A DNA stretch of 32,649 bases. It comes from Cellulomonas sp. ACRRI (lineage in GTDB: Bacteria > Actinomycetota > Actinomycetes > Actinomycetales > Cellulomonadaceae). Positions 23,572 to 31,669 of the stretch are shown here, in pieces (positions within the stretch are counted from its first letter, which is position 1; each line of letters opens with the position of its first letter). The stretch spans positions 1 to 32,649 of the forward strand of contig NZ_JAKRMS010000035.1 in NCBI RefSeq assembly GCF_022346185.1, read 5' to 3'. The notes under the pieces are model-generated. The model saw only the letters and a list, made by a program, of their open reading frames with translations. It was not told the DNA's origin and searched no databases. A program made the position numbers and the translations under genes.

Positions 23572-24519
23572 ATGGTCTCCCGGAGCCTCGACGCCGCCGC
23601 GCTGCGCCTCGTGCGCGCCGTCCACGACACCGGCAGCGTCACGGCCGCCGCCCGCGAGCTCGGGCTGACCCAGCCGGCGGCGAGCCAGCAGCTGCGCGCC
23701 GTCGAGCGGCTGGTCGGGACGCCGGTCGTGGTGCGCGCCGGCCGCGGGGTGCGGCTGACCGAGGCCGGTCAGGTGCTCGCCCGCAACGCCTCGGCCGTGC
23801 AGTCCGCCCTCGACGCGACCCTGGAGGAGGTCGCCGCGGTCGCCAGCCTGCGCGCGGGCCGCGTCCGGGTCGCCGCGTTCCCGTCGGCCGCGGCCACGCT
23901 GCTCCCGAGCGCGCTCGCCGCGCTGCGCGCCGCGCACCCGGGCGTCGGCGTCACGCTCGTGGAGGCGGAGCCGCCCGAGGCGCTGGCCGAGCTCGCCGCC
24001 GGCCGGGTGGACGTCGCCGTGACGTTCCGCGACGCGGGTCCGGACCCCGCCCCGCCGGGCGACGACCGGTTGCGGCGCGTCCCCCTGCTGCGGGACGACG
24101 TGGTGGTCGTGCTCCCGGAGTCCGACGGGTGCACCGCCGGCGAGCCGGTCGACCTCGCGCGGCTCGCCGACCGGCCCTGGATCGCCGGCTGCCCGCAGTG
24201 CCGCGCGCAGCTCGTCGGCACCTGCGCCCGCGCCGGGTTCGCGCCGCGGGTCGACTTCGCGACGGACGACTACCTCGCGGTGCTCGGCCTGGTGCGGGCC
24301 GGCCTCGGCGTCACGACCCTGCCGGGCCTGGCGCTGGCCGCGCTGCCGCACCCGGGCGTGACCGTGCACCCCGCCCGGCCGGGGGCCGCGCGGCTCGTCG
24401 AGGCGGTCGGCGAGGCCGGCACGGCACGGGTCCCCGCCGTGGTCGCGGCGGTGGCGGCGCTGCGCGGGGCCGCCGCGGCGGTGCGGCACCCGCACGTGCG
24501 GGTGCCGCGCGCCGCCTAG
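23572..24519 (+). CDS. LysR-family transcriptional regulator
   Basis: This 315-residue regulator has an N-terminal winged helix-turn-helix (LRLVRAVHDTGSVTAAARELGLTQPAASQQLRAVERLVGTPVVVR, about residues 8-52). A LysR effector domain follows (RVRVAAFPSAAATLLPSALAAL, ELAAGRVDVAVTF, VRAGLGVTTLPGLALAAL). The effector domain has three cysteines in GCPQCRAQLVGTCARAGF (about residues 205-222); I recall a similar arrangement in other actinobacterial LysR proteins. It is divergent from the class-V aminotransferase, suggesting local control of that gene; the inducer is unknown. Its 3' end carries a 26-bp palindrome and its TAG stop shares CTAG with the converging ldh stop. Confidence 0.9.
   Translation: MVSRSLDAAALRLVRAVHDTGSVTAAARELGLTQPAASQQLRAVERLVGTPVVVRAGRGVRLTEAGQVLARNASAVQSALDATLEEVAAVASLRAGRVRVAAFPSAAATLLPSALAALRAAHPGVGVTLVEAEPPEALAELAAGRVDVAVTFRDAGPDPAPPGDDRLRRVPLLRDDVVVVLPESDGCTAGEPVDLARLADRPWIAGCPQCRAQLVGTCARAGFAPRVDFATDDYLAVLGLVRAGLGVTTLPGLALAALPHPGVTVHPARPGAARLVEAVGEAGTARVPAVVAAVAALRGAAAAVRHPHVRVPRAA
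24483..24508. terminator. Palindrome inside the lysR 3' end, likely shared terminator
   Basis: Thirteen-base arms GCGGCACCCGCAC (24483-24495) and GTGCGGGTGCCGC (24496-24508) abut perfectly. As RNA this gives an 11-bp stem with a 4-base loop. It lies in the last lysR codons, eight bases before the ldh stop, so it can act on transcripts from both sides of this gapless convergent pair. Confidence 0.6.
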
Positions 24520-25529
24520 AGCCCGAACCGGCGGGCCACCGCCCGCAGCTGCTCGCCCGAGCGACGCAGGCCCGCGAGCTCGTCGGTCGACATCGGCACC
24601 TGCAGGCGCTCGCCCACGCCGGAGCGCCCGACGATCGACGGGACCGACAGGCAGACATCGCTGATCCCGTGGTACCCGTCGAGCAGCGACGACACCGGGA
24701 GGATCCGGTGCTCGTCCTTGACGATCGCCTCGATGATCCGCGAGCCCGCGAGCGCCACCGCGTAGTTGGTCGCGCCCTTGCCGGCGATGATCCGGTACGC
24801 CGAGTCGACGACCTCCCGGGCGATCGACTCGCGCACCTCGTGGGTCAGCGGCACGTGCCCCTCGATGGCGTTCCAGTCGAGGATCGGCACGCCGCCGATG
24901 GTGGCCGAGGACCACAGGGGCAGCTCGGTGTCGCCGTGCTCGCCCGCGATGTAGGCGTGCACGTTCTGCACGGCCACGCCGGTGTACTGGGCGATGAGGT
25001 ACCGCAGCCGCGAGGAGTCGAGCACGGTGCCCGAGCCGAACAGCTGGGTCGGCGGCAGGCCGGAGAACTTCAGCGCCGCGTAGGTGACGATGTCGACGGG
25101 GTTGGTCACCATGACGTACACGGCGTTCGGGGCGACCTCGACCAGCGAGGGCAGGATCTTCTTCACCAGCGAGATCGTCGCCTCGGCCAGGTCGATGCGG
25201 GTCTGCCCCGGCTTCTGCTTCGCGCCGGCCGTGACCATGACCACGTCGGCGTCCGCGCAGGCGGCGATGTCGTCGGAGCCGATCACCTCGGCCATCGGCA
25301 TGAACTGGATGCCGTGGCCCAGGTCCAGCGCCTCGGCCTCGACCTTCGCCTTGTTGATGTCGTAGAGCACGACGCTGCGGGCGGCGCCGCGCATCAGCGC
25401 CGCGTACGCCATGGTCGACCCGACCGCGCCCGCGCCGACGACCGCCAGCTTGGTGGTGCGCCGGGGCGGCAGCGGGGCGTTCGCCAGACCCAGCTCGTCG
25501 CCCTCGACGTCGTCGATCTGCTCGCTCAC
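24516..25529 (-). CDS. ldh: L-lactate dehydrogenase
   Basis: This 337-residue NAD-dependent enzyme interconverts pyruvate and L-lactate. The dinucleotide motif is GAGAVGS at 32-38. The substrate-loop segment is AGAKQKPGQTRIDL, TNPVDIVTYAA follows, and the catalytic His198 lies in AGEHGDTELPLWSSA. This pattern is that of lactate rather than malate dehydrogenases. The N terminus carries about 25 acidic residues before the core. The start is GTG at 25529 with GGGAGG seven bases upstream; an in-frame ATG at 25586 is rejected as lacking such a site. The stop overlaps the stop of lysR (both inside CTAG at 24516-24519). It likely serves fermentative NADH reoxidation. Confidence 0.95.
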   Translation of the reverse strand: MSEQIDDVEGDELGLANAPLPPRRTTKLAVVGAGAVGSTMAYAALMRGAARSVVLYDINKAKVEAEALDLGHGIQFMPMAEVIGSDDIAACADADVVMVTAGAKQKPGQTRIDLAEATISLVKKILPSLVEVAPNAVYVMVTNPVDIVTYAALKFSGLPPTQLFGSGTVLDSSRLRYLIAQYTGVAVQNVHAYIAGEHGDTELPLWSSATIGGVPILDWNAIEGHVPLTHEVRESIAREVVDSAYRIIAGKGATNYAVALAGSRIIEAIVKDEHRILPVSSLLDGYHGISDVCLSVPSIVGRSGVGERLQVPMSTDELAGLRRSGEQLRAVARRFGL

Positions 25530-25632
25530 GGCGATCCTCCCGTACCTGCTGCTCCGTGCACGCGCGCCGGCCGGCGCGCTGGTCACGAGGCTAGCGGGCG
25601 GACCCGTGCGGGCGCGCGACGGACCGGCCCCC

Positions 25633-25658
25633 CGGGCGCGTCGCGGGCGACGCGCCCG
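25633..25658 (-). terminator. Hairpin after the DinG-like helicase gene
   Basis: A nearly unbroken stem (CGGGCGCGTCGC at 25633-25644 with its complement at 25647-25658, a 2-base centre) begins five bases past the helicase stop on the minus strand and upstream of ldh. It is a good candidate terminator. Confidence 0.55.
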
Positions 25659-25662
25659 CTGG

Positions 25663-27816
25663 TCAGGCCTCCGGCGGGACCGGTGCCGCGGCGAGCCGGC
25701 GCAGGGCGCCCAGCGCCACCTCGCGGTCCGTGGTCCGCCAGAAGGCCGGCAGCGACCGGGTGAGGAACTCCCCGTACCGGGCCGTCGACAGCCGGGGGTC
25801 GAGGACGGCCACCACCCCGCGGTCGGCGGTGGACCGGATGAGCCGGCCGGCGCCCTGAGCCAGGAGCAGCGCCGCGTGGGTCGCGGACACCGACATGAAG
25901 CCGTTGCCGCCCGACGCCGCGACCGCCTCCGACCGGGCAGACCGCACCGGGTCGTCGGGGCGCGGGAACGGGATCCGGTCGATGATGACCAGCTGGCTCG
26001 ACCGGCCCGGCACGTCGACGCCCTGCCACAGCGACAGGGTGCCGAACAGGCAGGTGGGCTCGTCGGCCGCGAACTGCTGCACCAGCGTCGGGAGCTGGTC
26101 CTCCCCCTGGACCAGCACCGGCAGGTCGAGCCGCTCCCGCATCGCCTCGCCGACCGCGACCGCGGCCCGACGCGACGAGAACAGGCCGAGCGTGCGGCCG
26201 CCCGCCGCGGTGATGAGCGCCTCGATCTCGTCCAGCTGCGCGTCCGTCGCCGGCTCCCGCCCCGGCGGCGGCAGGCGGCGCGCGATGTAGAGGATGCCCT
26301 GCTTCGGGTAGTCGAACGGGCTGCCGACGTCGACCCCGTGCCACGGGAGCGAGGCCGGCGCCTGGCCCGCGGCGCCGGCGCGCGTCGCCGGCACGTCCAG
26401 GGTGGTGCCCTCGCTCCCGCCCGGCGCGGACACCGCCACGGTCGCGGCCGTCGCGGTGGCCGCCGCGGCCTCCCCCGCGCCCTCCAGCCCGATGCTGCGG
26501 GCCATGGACCGGAACTCGCCGCCGAGGCTGAGCGTCGCCGAGGTGAGCACCGACGCCCGGCCCGCGAGCAGGTGCGTGCGGATGAGCCCGTTGACGGCGA
26601 GCGGCGCGGCGTACAGCCGGGTCGCGCCGTCCCGCTCCGCCCGGGAGCACCACAGCACGGTGTACCGCTGGTCGTCCGCGTCGGCGGCCATGCGCTCGGC
26701 GACCTCGAACAGCGCGAGCACCGCGGACGACGCGATCTTCAGGCCGCTGTCCGCGGGGGCCGCCGCCTCGCCCGCGGCGGGCTTCTCCGGGCGCAGGGCG
26801 CTGAGCAGGCCGCGGGCGGCGTCCCGGACCATCGCCACCGCCTGCCGGGTGCCCTCGGGCAGCCCCTGGGTGAACCGGCCCTCGGGCAGGTGGATGAGCG
26901 CGGCCCCGAGCGCCGTGGCGGCCGAGTCGAGCTCGGTGGTCGCGACACCGCCGTGCCGGCGGGCCATCCGGCCGGCGTGCTCGACGCTGCCGACCGACAG
27001 CTCGGCCGTCGACTGGGCGGTGACCCGGTCGGCGAGCTCGTGCGCCTCGTCGACCACCAGCACCTGGTGCTCGGGCAGCACGTGCGGCGAGCCGGACGCG
27101 GCGACACCGAGCATCGCGTGGTTCGTCACGACCACGTCCGCCGCCCGCGCGGCCGCGCGGGCGCGCTCGGGGAAGCACTCCTCCAGCAGCGGGCAGCGCT
27201 GGCCCAGGCACTCCAGCGACGTGACGGACACCTGGCGCCACGCGCGGTCGGTCACACCGGGCACCAGGTCGTCGCGGTCGCCGGACTCCGTCTCCTCGGC
27301 CCACGCGCGCAGCCGGACCACCTGGGCACCGAGCGACTCCTTGCCGCCGTCCTCGCCGTCGGCCGGGTCCGTGGTGGAGGGGTGCTCCGCCGCGCCGCGG
27401 TCCCCGAGGTCGAACAGCATGCCCTGGTCGTCGGGCGGGTAGCCGCCTGCGGTCTTGTGCACGCACACGTAGTTGTGCCAGCCCTTGAGCAGTGCGATGC
27501 GGGGCGGGCGGGGCAGCTCGGGCGCGAGCGCGTCGGCGACCAGCGGCAGGTCGCGGGTCATCACCTGGCGCTGCAGCGCGAGCGTCGCGGTCGACACCAC
27601 GACGCGCTCGTCGGCGAGCACCGCGTGCCGGACGGAGGGCACGAGGTAGCCGAGCGACTTGCCGGTGCCGGTGCCGGCCTGGACGAGCAGGTGCTCGCCC
27701 TTCTCGACCGCGTCCGCCACCTCGCGGGCCATCCGGCGCTGCCCCTCGCGGGGCGAGCCGCCGAGCGCCGCGACCGCCACGTCGAGCAGGTGGTCGACGT
27801 CTACGGGATCAGGCAC
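25663..27816 (-). CDS. DinG/XPD-family ATP-dependent DNA helicase
   Basis: This 717-residue superfamily-2 helicase has Walker A AGTGTGKS at 47-54 (Lys53) and DEAH at 256-259. Four cysteines suited to a 4Fe-4S cluster are present (Cys118 in NYVCVH; Cys203, Cys208 and Cys214 in LECLGQRCPLLEECF), with the XPD-like TNHAML segment following. C-terminal motifs SLWQGVDVPG and QGAGRLIRS are present. The family unwinds 5'-3' and handles D-loops, R-loops or forked DNA. The start GTG at 27816 lies six bases after a -10 TACCCT (complement of 27823-27828), implying a leaderless message. No LexA box was found upstream, unlike dinG of E. coli. A 63-base gap with a hairpin separates it from hflX. Confidence 0.93.
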   Translation of the reverse strand: MPDPVDVDHLLDVAVAALGGSPREGQRRMAREVADAVEKGEHLLVQAGTGTGKSLGYLVPSVRHAVLADERVVVSTATLALQRQVMTRDLPLVADALAPELPRPPRIALLKGWHNYVCVHKTAGGYPPDDQGMLFDLGDRGAAEHPSTTDPADGEDGGKESLGAQVVRLRAWAEETESGDRDDLVPGVTDRAWRQVSVTSLECLGQRCPLLEECFPERARAAARAADVVVTNHAMLGVAASGSPHVLPEHQVLVVDEAHELADRVTAQSTAELSVGSVEHAGRMARRHGGVATTELDSAATALGAALIHLPEGRFTQGLPEGTRQAVAMVRDAARGLLSALRPEKPAAGEAAAPADSGLKIASSAVLALFEVAERMAADADDQRYTVLWCSRAERDGATRLYAAPLAVNGLIRTHLLAGRASVLTSATLSLGGEFRSMARSIGLEGAGEAAAATATAATVAVSAPGGSEGTTLDVPATRAGAAGQAPASLPWHGVDVGSPFDYPKQGILYIARRLPPPGREPATDAQLDEIEALITAAGGRTLGLFSSRRAAVAVGEAMRERLDLPVLVQGEDQLPTLVQQFAADEPTCLFGTLSLWQGVDVPGRSSQLVIIDRIPFPRPDDPVRSARSEAVAASGGNGFMSVSATHAALLLAQGAGRLIRSTADRGVVAVLDPRLSTARYGEFLTRSLPAFWRTTDREVALGALRRLAAAPVPPEA

Positions 27817-27842
27817 CCGGACAGGGTAGTCGGGCGCGGGGA

Positions 27843-27863
27843 CACCTCCGGCAACCGGAGGTG
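27843..27863 (-). terminator. Hairpin between hflX and the helicase gene
   Basis: A 9-bp perfect stem (CACCTCCGG at 27843-27851, CCGGAGGTG at 27855-27863) with a 3-base loop lies 17 bases past the hflX stop. The helicase -10 follows directly, so the two genes appear to be separate transcription units. Confidence 0.6.
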
Positions 27864-27879
27864 CCCCGGCCCGTGCGCG

Positions 27880-29433
27880 TCAGCCGCGCTCGACCGCCGC
27901 CGCGGCGAGCTCGGTCGCCAGCGCCTGGTCGACCCGGCCGCGGAGCGCGGTGCCCTGCGGCGTGTGCTCCTCGGCGTCGATCTCGCCGGTCTCGTGCACG
28001 CGGTGCACGAGGTCGCCCCGGTCGTACGGGATCACCAGGTCGACCGTCACGCCGGGTCGCGGCAGCTGGTCGGCGACGACCGCCTGGAGCGCGTCGATGC
28101 CCTCGCCCGTGTGGGCGGACACGACCACGGCGCCGTGCTCGCGCGACCGCAGCCGCGCCAGCGCCTCGGGCTCGGCCAGGTCGGCCTTGTTCAGCACGAT
28201 GATCTCGGGGACGTCCATCGCGCCCGGGATGTCCGCGAACACGTGCCGCACCGCCGCGATCTGGCCCTCCGGGTCCGGGTGCGAGGCGTCGACGACGTGC
28301 AGCACCAGGTCGGCGTCGGCGACCTCCTCGAGCGTGGACCGGAACGCCTCGACCAGCTGGTGCGGCAGGTTCCGCACGAAGCCGACGGTGTCCGCCAGCG
28401 TGTACACCCGGCCGTCGGCGGCCTGCGCGCGCCGGACCGTCGGGTCCAGCGTGGCGAACAGGGCGTTCTCCACCAGGACGCCGGCGTCGGTGAGCCGGTT
28501 CAGCAGCGACGACTTGCCCGCGTTCGTGTACCCGGCGATCGCGACCGACGGGATCGCGTTCTTCTTCCGGGACGCCCGCTTGGTCTGCCGGGCCGGCTCC
28601 ATCGCGGCGATCTCCCGGCGCAGCTTGGCCATCCGGTTGCGGATGCGGCGGCGGTCGAGCTCGATCTTCGTCTCACCGGGGCCGCGGGAGCCCATGCCCG
28701 CGCCGGCGCCGCCGACCTGGCCACCGGCCTGCCGGGACATCGACTCGCCCCAGCCGCGCAGGCGCGGGAGCAGGTACTCGAGCTGCGCGAGCTCGACCTG
28801 CGCCTTGCCCTCCCGGGACTTGGCGTGCTGGGCGAAGATGTCGAGGATCAGCGCCGTCCGGTCGACGACCTTGACCTTCACCACGTCCTCCAGCGCGCGG
28901 CGCTGGGACGGGGCGAGCTCGCCGTCGACGACCACGGTGTCCGCGCCCGCCGCGAGCACCACGCCCGCGAGCTCCGCGGCCTTGCCGGAGCCGAGGTACG
29001 TGCCGGGGTCCGGGTTCTGCCGGCGCTGCAGCAGCCCGTCGAGCACCGTGGAGCCCGCGGTCTCGGCCAGCGCGGCGAGCTCGCGCAGGGAGATCTCGGC
29101 CTGCTCCTGGGTGGTGCCCGCGGCGCCCCAGATGCCGACCAGCACGACGCGCTCGAGGCGCAGCTGCCGGTACTCGACCTCGGTGACGTCCTGGAGCTCG
29201 GTGGACAGCCCGGCGACCCGGCGCAGCGACGTGCGCTCCTCCAGGTCCAGCTGCTCGCCGTCGTGGGTGGTGTGGACGGTCGCGCCGTCGTGGACCGCCG
29301 TGCCCGCCCGCGCGAGCACGCGTGCCACGACGTCGTCAGCGACCCGCTGGGCGTCGCGCGCGGCCTGCTGCGCGTCGACCCCGGTCTCCGGGACGTCCTG
29401 CTCGCGAGTCGTGGGGTTCTGGGGGTCGTTCAC
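27880..29433 (-). CDS. hflX: Ribosome-associated GTPase HflX
   Basis: This 517-residue GTPase splits stalled or hibernating ribosomes. The N-terminal HflX domain contains NPDPGTYLGSGKAAEL and ADTVVVDGELAPSQRRALED. A glycine-rich linker follows (SRQAGGQVGGAGAGMGSRGPGETKIELDRRRI), then a coiled-coil. The G domain has G1 GYTNAGKS at 301-308 (Lys307), TLDPT for G2, DTVGFVRNLPHQLV for G3 and NKAD for G4. It is longer than E. coli HflX by about 90 residues, mainly at the N terminus, as usual in actinobacteria. The GTG at 29433 has AAGGA upstream. It sits in the conserved miaA-dapF-hflX neighbourhood. Confidence 0.95.
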   Translation of the reverse strand: MNDPQNPTTREQDVPETGVDAQQAARDAQRVADDVVARVLARAGTAVHDGATVHTTHDGEQLDLEERTSLRRVAGLSTELQDVTEVEYRQLRLERVVLVGIWGAAGTTQEQAEISLRELAALAETAGSTVLDGLLQRRQNPDPGTYLGSGKAAELAGVVLAAGADTVVVDGELAPSQRRALEDVVKVKVVDRTALILDIFAQHAKSREGKAQVELAQLEYLLPRLRGWGESMSRQAGGQVGGAGAGMGSRGPGETKIELDRRRIRNRMAKLRREIAAMEPARQTKRASRKKNAIPSVAIAGYTNAGKSSLLNRLTDAGVLVENALFATLDPTVRRAQAADGRVYTLADTVGFVRNLPHQLVEAFRSTLEEVADADLVLHVVDASHPDPEGQIAAVRHVFADIPGAMDVPEIIVLNKADLAEPEALARLRSREHGAVVVSAHTGEGIDALQAVVADQLPRPGVTVDLVIPYDRGDLVHRVHETGEIDAEEHTPQGTALRGRVDQALATELAAAAVERG

Positions 29434-29575
29434 GCGGTTCCTTCGCTGTCGGCGGCGGGCGGCCGTCGTCGGCGGCCCGGGTACCAGTGTCGCGCGCCGC
29501 GAGGGCGGGCGCGAGGCTATTCGCCACCGGCGGACGGGCGCGCCGGACGGGCGGGGCGGGCCGCGGCGCGACCGG

Positions 29576-29581
29576 TAGGGT
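29576..29581 (+). promoter_or_regulatory. -10 element of the RsmC-like gene, leaderless
   Basis: TAGGGT ends six bases before the GTG at 29588, and no ribosome binding site is present. Confidence 0.55.
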
Positions 29582-29587
29582 CACGGC

Positions 29588-30202
29588 GTGACCGGCACCG
29601 AGCACTACTTCACCGCCGAGCCCGCCTCCCCCGACGAGCGCCGGACCCGCACCGTGCACCTCGCCGGCCAGGACGTCGAGGTCGAGACCGCCGGCGGCGT
29701 GTTCTCCCCCGACCACCTGGACGGCGGCACCGAGGTGCTGCTCCAGCACGTGCCCGACCCGCCCCGCGACGGCGACCTGCTGGACCTCGGCTGCGGCTGG
29801 GGACCGGTCGCGCTGAGCCTCGGGCTGCTCGCCCCGCACGCGCGGGTGTGGGCGGTCGACGTCAACGAGCGGGCGCTCGACCTGACCCGGCGGAACGCGT
29901 CGCGGCTCGGGGTGGACGGGCTGCGGGCCGCGCGGCCCGAGGACGTGCCGGACGACGTGCGGTTCGCGGCGATCTGGTCGAACCCGCCGATCCGCGTCGG
30001 CAAGGAGACGCTGCACGCGATGCTGCGGCAGTGGCTGCGCCGGCTGGTGCCGGGCGGCGAGGCCTACCTGGTCGTGGCGAAGAACCTCGGCTCGGACTCG
30101 CTGCTGCGCTGGCTGGCGACGGAGCTCGACGGGGTCGCCGCGGTCGACCGGGTCGCGACGGCGCGGGGGTTCCGGGTGCTGCGCGTGGTCGCCGCGGGCT
30201 GA
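29588..30202 (+). CDS. RsmC-like class I methyltransferase (probable rRNA guanine-N2)
   Basis: This 204-residue SAM methyltransferase has motif I LLDLGCGWGPVALSL at 64-78, the acidic loop VWAVDVNERALDLTRRN, and the catalytic NPP motif in WSNPPIRVGKETLHAML. The NPPIRVGK form is typical of RsmC/MTS-domain enzymes that methylate rRNA guanine at N2; this single-domain version lacks the N-terminal half of E. coli RsmC. The N terminus EHYFTAEPASPDERRTRTVHLAGQ also fits. The GTG at 29588 directly follows a -10 element, so the message is leaderless. It is the only plus-strand gene between hflX and miaA. The assignment to 16S G1207 is inferred from the family. Confidence 0.85.
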   Translation: MTGTEHYFTAEPASPDERRTRTVHLAGQDVEVETAGGVFSPDHLDGGTEVLLQHVPDPPRDGDLLDLGCGWGPVALSLGLLAPHARVWAVDVNERALDLTRRNASRLGVDGLRAARPEDVPDDVRFAAIWSNPPIRVGKETLHAMLRQWLRRLVPGGEAYLVVAKNLGSDSLLRWLATELDGVAAVDRVATARGFRVLRVVAAG

Positions 30203-30212
30203 CGGCGGCACG

Positions 30213-30228
30213 CGGGCCGCACGGCCCG
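30213..30228. terminator. Small hairpin between the RsmC-like and thioredoxin genes
   Basis: CGGGCCG (30213-30219) and CGGCCCG (30222-30228) pair around two bases. In RNA this would be a 6-bp stem with a 4-base loop. It lies between converging genes and may end one or both transcripts. Confidence 0.4.
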
Positions 30229-30251
30229 GGCACCGTCGCGGCGCCGTGCGG

Positions 30252-30587
30252 TCAGCCCTCGGCGCGGACGGCCGCCACGGCGGCGCGTGCCCGGGCGAGG
30301 GACGGCACGCCCGTGACCCGCAGGGCGGGGACCCCGGCGGCGTCGAGGAGCACGACCGTCGGGGTCTCGGTGACGCCGAACCGCTCGGCGAGGTCGGCCC
30401 GGTGCGCCACGTCGACCTCGACGTGCGCGACGCCGTCCTGGGTCGCGACGACCCGCTCCAGCACCCGGCGGGTGGCCCGGCACGGTGCGCAGAAGCCCGA
30501 CGACAGCTGGAGGAACGTCGCGTCGCGGCCCAGCGGGCGGCGCAGGTCCTCGGCCGTCAGGGCGGGCGGGGTGGTCGGGTCGCTCAC
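30252..30587 (-). CDS. Small thioredoxin-family protein
   Basis: This 111-residue thioredoxin-fold protein has the redox pair Cys33-Cys36 in FCAPCRA and the cis-proline in ETPTVVLLD near residue 82. No signal peptide or membrane segment is present, so it should act in the cytoplasm. The middle residues AP differ from the GP of classical thioredoxin, which would tune redox potential. The start is GTG at 30587, chosen because conserved similarity begins soon after; no good ribosome binding site precedes it. The 110-base gap to dapF contains only a weak 6-bp hairpin at 30646-30662. The partner reductase is unknown. Confidence 0.85.
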   Translation of the reverse strand: MSDPTTPPALTAEDLRRPLGRDATFLQLSSGFCAPCRATRRVLERVVATQDGVAHVEVDVAHRADLAERFGVTETPTVVLLDAAGVPALRVTGVPSLARARAAVAAVRAEG

Positions 30588-30697
30588 GCCGGGTGCAACC
30601 CCGACGCGGGGCGGGGTGTTCCGGGCGCCGCCCGCGACGTGCCGGGCGCGGTGCTCCCGCGCGGGGCGCAGGGGCGAGGCGGCGCGGGGCCGCGGGG

Positions 30698-31669
30698 TCA
30701 GCGGCGCAGGGCCGCGGGGTCGACGTCCAGGTCGGCGACCAGCACGGCCGGCCCGGCGAGCTCGACGTGCCCGTCCGGCAGCGTCGCCACGCGCACGGTG
30801 CCCCCGGGGACGTCCACCAGCCACACGTCCGGCGCCTGCGGTCCCGCCCACGCCCGGACCGCGAGCGCCGCCGCGCACGCGCCGGTGCCGCAGGACCGGG
30901 TCTCCCCGACACCGCGCTCGTGCACCCGCATCCGCACCCGGCCCACGACCGTGCCGTCGTCGAGCCGCTGCTCGCCGAGCGGGACGACGAGCTCGACGTT
31001 CGTGCCGTGCGGCGGGACCGGGTCGACGACCGGCGCGCGGGTCAGGTCGGCCGCGGCCAGCTCGGCGTCGTCGGCGAGCGCCAGCACCGTGTGCGGGTTG
31101 CCCAGGTCGACGCTCAGCGCCGGGCGCGGCACCGCGAGCCCCGCGACCTCGACCTGCGCGTCCGACCCGGCCGCCGCGGCCTCCGGCCCGCCGGGCAGGC
31201 GCCACTCCCCCATGTCGACCGCGTACCAGGTCTCGCCCGCGGGGCCGGCGGCCTCCCGGACGCGGCGGACACCGGCGCGGGTGCCGAGCACGAGCTCGCC
31301 CGCGGCGGGGTCCCACAGGCCCAGGGCGCGGGCGTACTCGGCCACGACGCGCACGCCGTTGCCGCACATCTCCGCGATCGAGCCGTCCGCGTTGCGGTAG
31401 TCCATGAACCAGGTCGCGGCCGGGTCCTCCGCGAGCACCGCGGCGCCCTCGGGCAGCTCGGCGCTGGCGACCAGCCGGATGACGCCGTCCCCGCCGATGC
31501 CCGCGCGCCGGTCGGCGAGCGCGCGCACCAGGTCCGCGTCGAGCGCGACGCCCGTCCGGCCGTCGAGCAGCACGAAGTCGTTCTGGGTGCCGTGCCCCTT
31601 GGTCACGCGCAGGGCCGCGACGGAGCCGGGCAGGGCGCGGGCGGCCGGGGAGGCGGCGGGGGCGGTCAT
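30698..31669 (-). CDS. dapF: Diaminopimelate epimerase
   Basis: This 323-residue PLP-independent racemase converts LL- to meso-diaminopimelate for lysine and peptidoglycan. The two catalytic cysteines are Cys102 in EMCGNGVR and Cys260 in SCGTGACA. GHGTQNDFVLLD at the N terminus and GNPHTV in the middle are family motifs. Length is slightly above the usual 275-300 because of Ala/Pro-rich inserts. The ATG at 31669 overlaps the miaA stop (ATGA at 31666-31669), so translation is coupled to miaA. This pairing of a tRNA-modification gene with a cell-wall gene is conserved in actinobacteria. Confidence 0.95.
   Translation of the reverse strand: MTAPAASPAARALPGSVAALRVTKGHGTQNDFVLLDGRTGVALDADLVRALADRRAGIGGDGVIRLVASAELPEGAAVLAEDPAATWFMDYRNADGSIAEMCGNGVRVVAEYARALGLWDPAAGELVLGTRAGVRRVREAAGPAGETWYAVDMGEWRLPGGPEAAAAGSDAQVEVAGLAVPRPALSVDLGNPHTVLALADDAELAAADLTRAPVVDPVPPHGTNVELVVPLGEQRLDDGTVVGRVRMRVHERGVGETRSCGTGACAAALAVRAWAGPQAPDVWLVDVPGGTVRVATLPDGHVELAGPAVLVADLDVDPAALRR

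Noticed and set aside
27817-27879. LexA box upstream of the DinG-like helicase
   Set aside because: E. coli dinG is LexA-controlled, but no TCGAAC-N4-GTTCGA or close variant occurs before this gene.
25411-31407. Very long open reading frame on the plus strand (about 2000 codons)
   Set aside because: It runs antisense through ldh, the helicase and HflX, and continues across the RsmC-like, thioredoxin and dapF genes. Its translation is a low-complexity Arg/Ala/Gly/Pro mixture without domains. Very high GC suppresses stop codons, so such shadows are expected.
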